A stretch of 64,000 bases of DNA from Hemileia vastatrix (lineage: Eukaryota; Basidiomycota; Pucciniomycetes; Pucciniales; Zaghouaniaceae): contig JASXTE010000007.1 in NCBI GenBank assembly GCA_030280995.1, positions 12,835,501-12,899,500 on the forward strand, given 5' to 3'. Shown piece after piece: positions 62,741-64,000 of this stretch; positions within the stretch are counted from its first letter, which is position 1; each line of letters starts with the position of its first letter. Below the pieces are notes generated by a model. The model did not search any database and was not told the DNA's origin. It saw only the letters and a list, made by a program, of their open reading frames with translations. The position numbers and the translations under genes are program-made.

Positions 62741-64000
62741 CCCCTTCTACATATTACAAATTTTGTCTTTAGAGTAAGGTTTCTTTTCCAACTTTTTAAT
62801 TTCTGCATTTCCCAGTTTAGCCCTTAATTGGCTCTGAATGCTACTATTAGCTTTAGTAGCAGCTGCTCTTCTAGCTGCATCAACATTGTATTCACCTGCC
62901 ATACAACTTTCCTCTGCCCTAAATACAGATTATAACTCCAAACCACCAAATGAAGTTGAGTAAGTGACCTTATTGACCTCTTTACCTTTTCCTTTATCTA
63001 AATTTTCCACATCTTTACCATCATCAACTTTACCACCTTTAAACTTTCATCATCATCACCAGGTAACTCTTCAAACCTGGTCCTTTTCCCCAAATACATA
63101 TTCCTCCTAACCAAATCCAAGAAAGCTTGACTTCACTGGGCTTGATGAAAGATCCATCAGGGAATTTATAAACCTTTCCATCAAATTTTACTCTACCAGC
63201 ATCCAAGTTGCTATCCAAAAAATAACATTGTCCAGCCTTGTGTCCCCTCCTATTACAATAAGAGCACACCCTGGGCTCGCCATATCCACCTCTAAAACCA
63301 TTCCCACCATTACCATTTTCAGAGAGCCGGTTACCATTGCCTTTAAATCCATAATTCCTCCTCTCATAACCTCTAGATTGGTAAGAAGAAGAAGTTGAAG
63401 TTGAATCCACAGGTGCTCTATTGGCTTTTTGAGTCTCTTGAGCAATTATCTTTAATTGTTTAGTTAAATTTGCCAAATGATTGACCATCTTGTTGTCTAC
63501 ACTTCCCTCAACTTTAGCAAAAGGCTGTCCCATCTGAGCCTTCTTGGCTTTTTGAGCTTGAATCATGATATTGTTATTTTCAGCCAATACTTCACTAACC
63601 TTACTAAAATATTGAGTACAAGTTTCATGATATTTTTCCAGTGCCATGAGTTTTAAGTAGCCTTGAATATTCTCCTTGATGATATCCAAAGACGGCAGTT
63701 TCTGTTCACCATTAGGCAGATCCTTCATCAAATTTTTCCTAGACAGTTCTTTTAAAACATCCATCCTAATATCCCTACTAAAAGAAGACCAGAATAGATC
63801 CTTGGCCTGATTTTCATGGCCCAATTCTTCCACCAAAATCAGATATTCCACCACTTCATCAAACCATCCACATAACTTTTGAAGTCCACCATATTAGAAA
63901 CACCACCTTTAGCTTGCCAATCACTGACAATCTTATTGAGATCCACCATAGTATACCTGACACCCCATCTATCAACCATCTCTTTTGACAGCCTTATCCA
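62741..64000 (-). pseudogene. gag, N-terminal and central part (element H), cut by window edge
   Basis: Frame 63,039-63,854 has a helical middle, a Gly/Arg-rich stretch (YERRNYGFKGNGNRLSENG) and a C-x2-C-x4-H-x4-C knuckle (CSYCNRRGHKAGQC). It then loses frame near 63,130. From 63,855 to the edge the capsid-like part continues with a changed frame (YTMVDLNKIVSDWQAKGGV). Same protein as J gag. Confidence 0.8.

Larger units (their letters stand above)
60408..64000 (-). mobile_element. element H, 5' half (continues beyond window)
   Basis: RT start, linker, protease and most of gag of H. Its 5' LTR and primer site lie outside the window. Closest in sequence to J, consistent with the LTR similarity at 29,935-30,665. 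Confidence 0.88.

Overview
The window is a fungal, probably basidiomycete, repeat block. The AT-rich DNA is almost wholly Ty3/gypsy LTR retrotransposons. The organism call is inference. It rests on chromovirus-type integrases ending in chromodomain-like tails, short introns (53-72 nt) with TACTAAC-like branch sites in element-borne genes, and Zn2Cys6-like cysteine clusters. I saw no host gene, tRNA, rRNA or CRISPR array. Elements are labelled A to K here for convenience.

Layout. 1-1,300: A, 5' end of a minus-strand element (gag start, tRNA-Lys-type primer site, LTR). 1,310-2,215: B, relic leader plus truncated LTR. 2,216-11,884: C, minus-strand chromovirus with both LTRs, decayed, carrying solo LTR D (8,599-9,744, TSD TAATC). 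11,885-17,931: E, plus-strand relative, cut at both ends. 17,932-21,097: F, minus-strand relative cut in its reverse transcriptase. 21,098-29,934: G, minus-strand element with two LTRs and one long gag-pol frame broken by nonsense codons only. 29,935-64,000: three-deep nest. H (29,935-35,358 and 60,408 to the window end) is split by I (35,359-60,407, TSD GCGG), which is split by J (38,004-50,849, TSD CCGT). A 235-bp MITE-like insert, K, lies in the gag of I.

What is unusual. H, I and J each carry, tail-to-tail with gag-pol, one or two spliced plus-strand genes for proteins with a C-x2-C-x6-C-x12..14-C-x2-C-x6-C-like cluster, a Ser/Pro-rich linker and a helical C-terminal part. In J this co-occurs with CGG-N3-CCG sites in the LTR, the half-site type read by many Zn2Cys6 regulators. 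The same three elements are peppered with more than 40 copies of a ~22-nt motif: AGTTTA followed by a 4-bp stem and 6-nt loop. The stems co-vary (AGTC/GACT, GGTC/GACC, TGTC/GACA, CGTC/GACG, CCTC/GAGG), in noncoding DNA and in frame within pol linkers. C and E have a different co-varying hairpin array in their leaders. J and H share a TTTTTTG slippery site at the pro-pol junction with a conserved hairpin 33 nt downstream.

How the parts work together. In each element gag, protease, reverse transcriptase/RNase H and integrase would be made from one LTR-driven transcript primed at the primer-binding site. Most copies are dead. J is the best preserved (gag, protease, RT and integrase frames largely open; LTRs about 1% different by eye). 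All similarity statements come from reading the sequence, not from searches.
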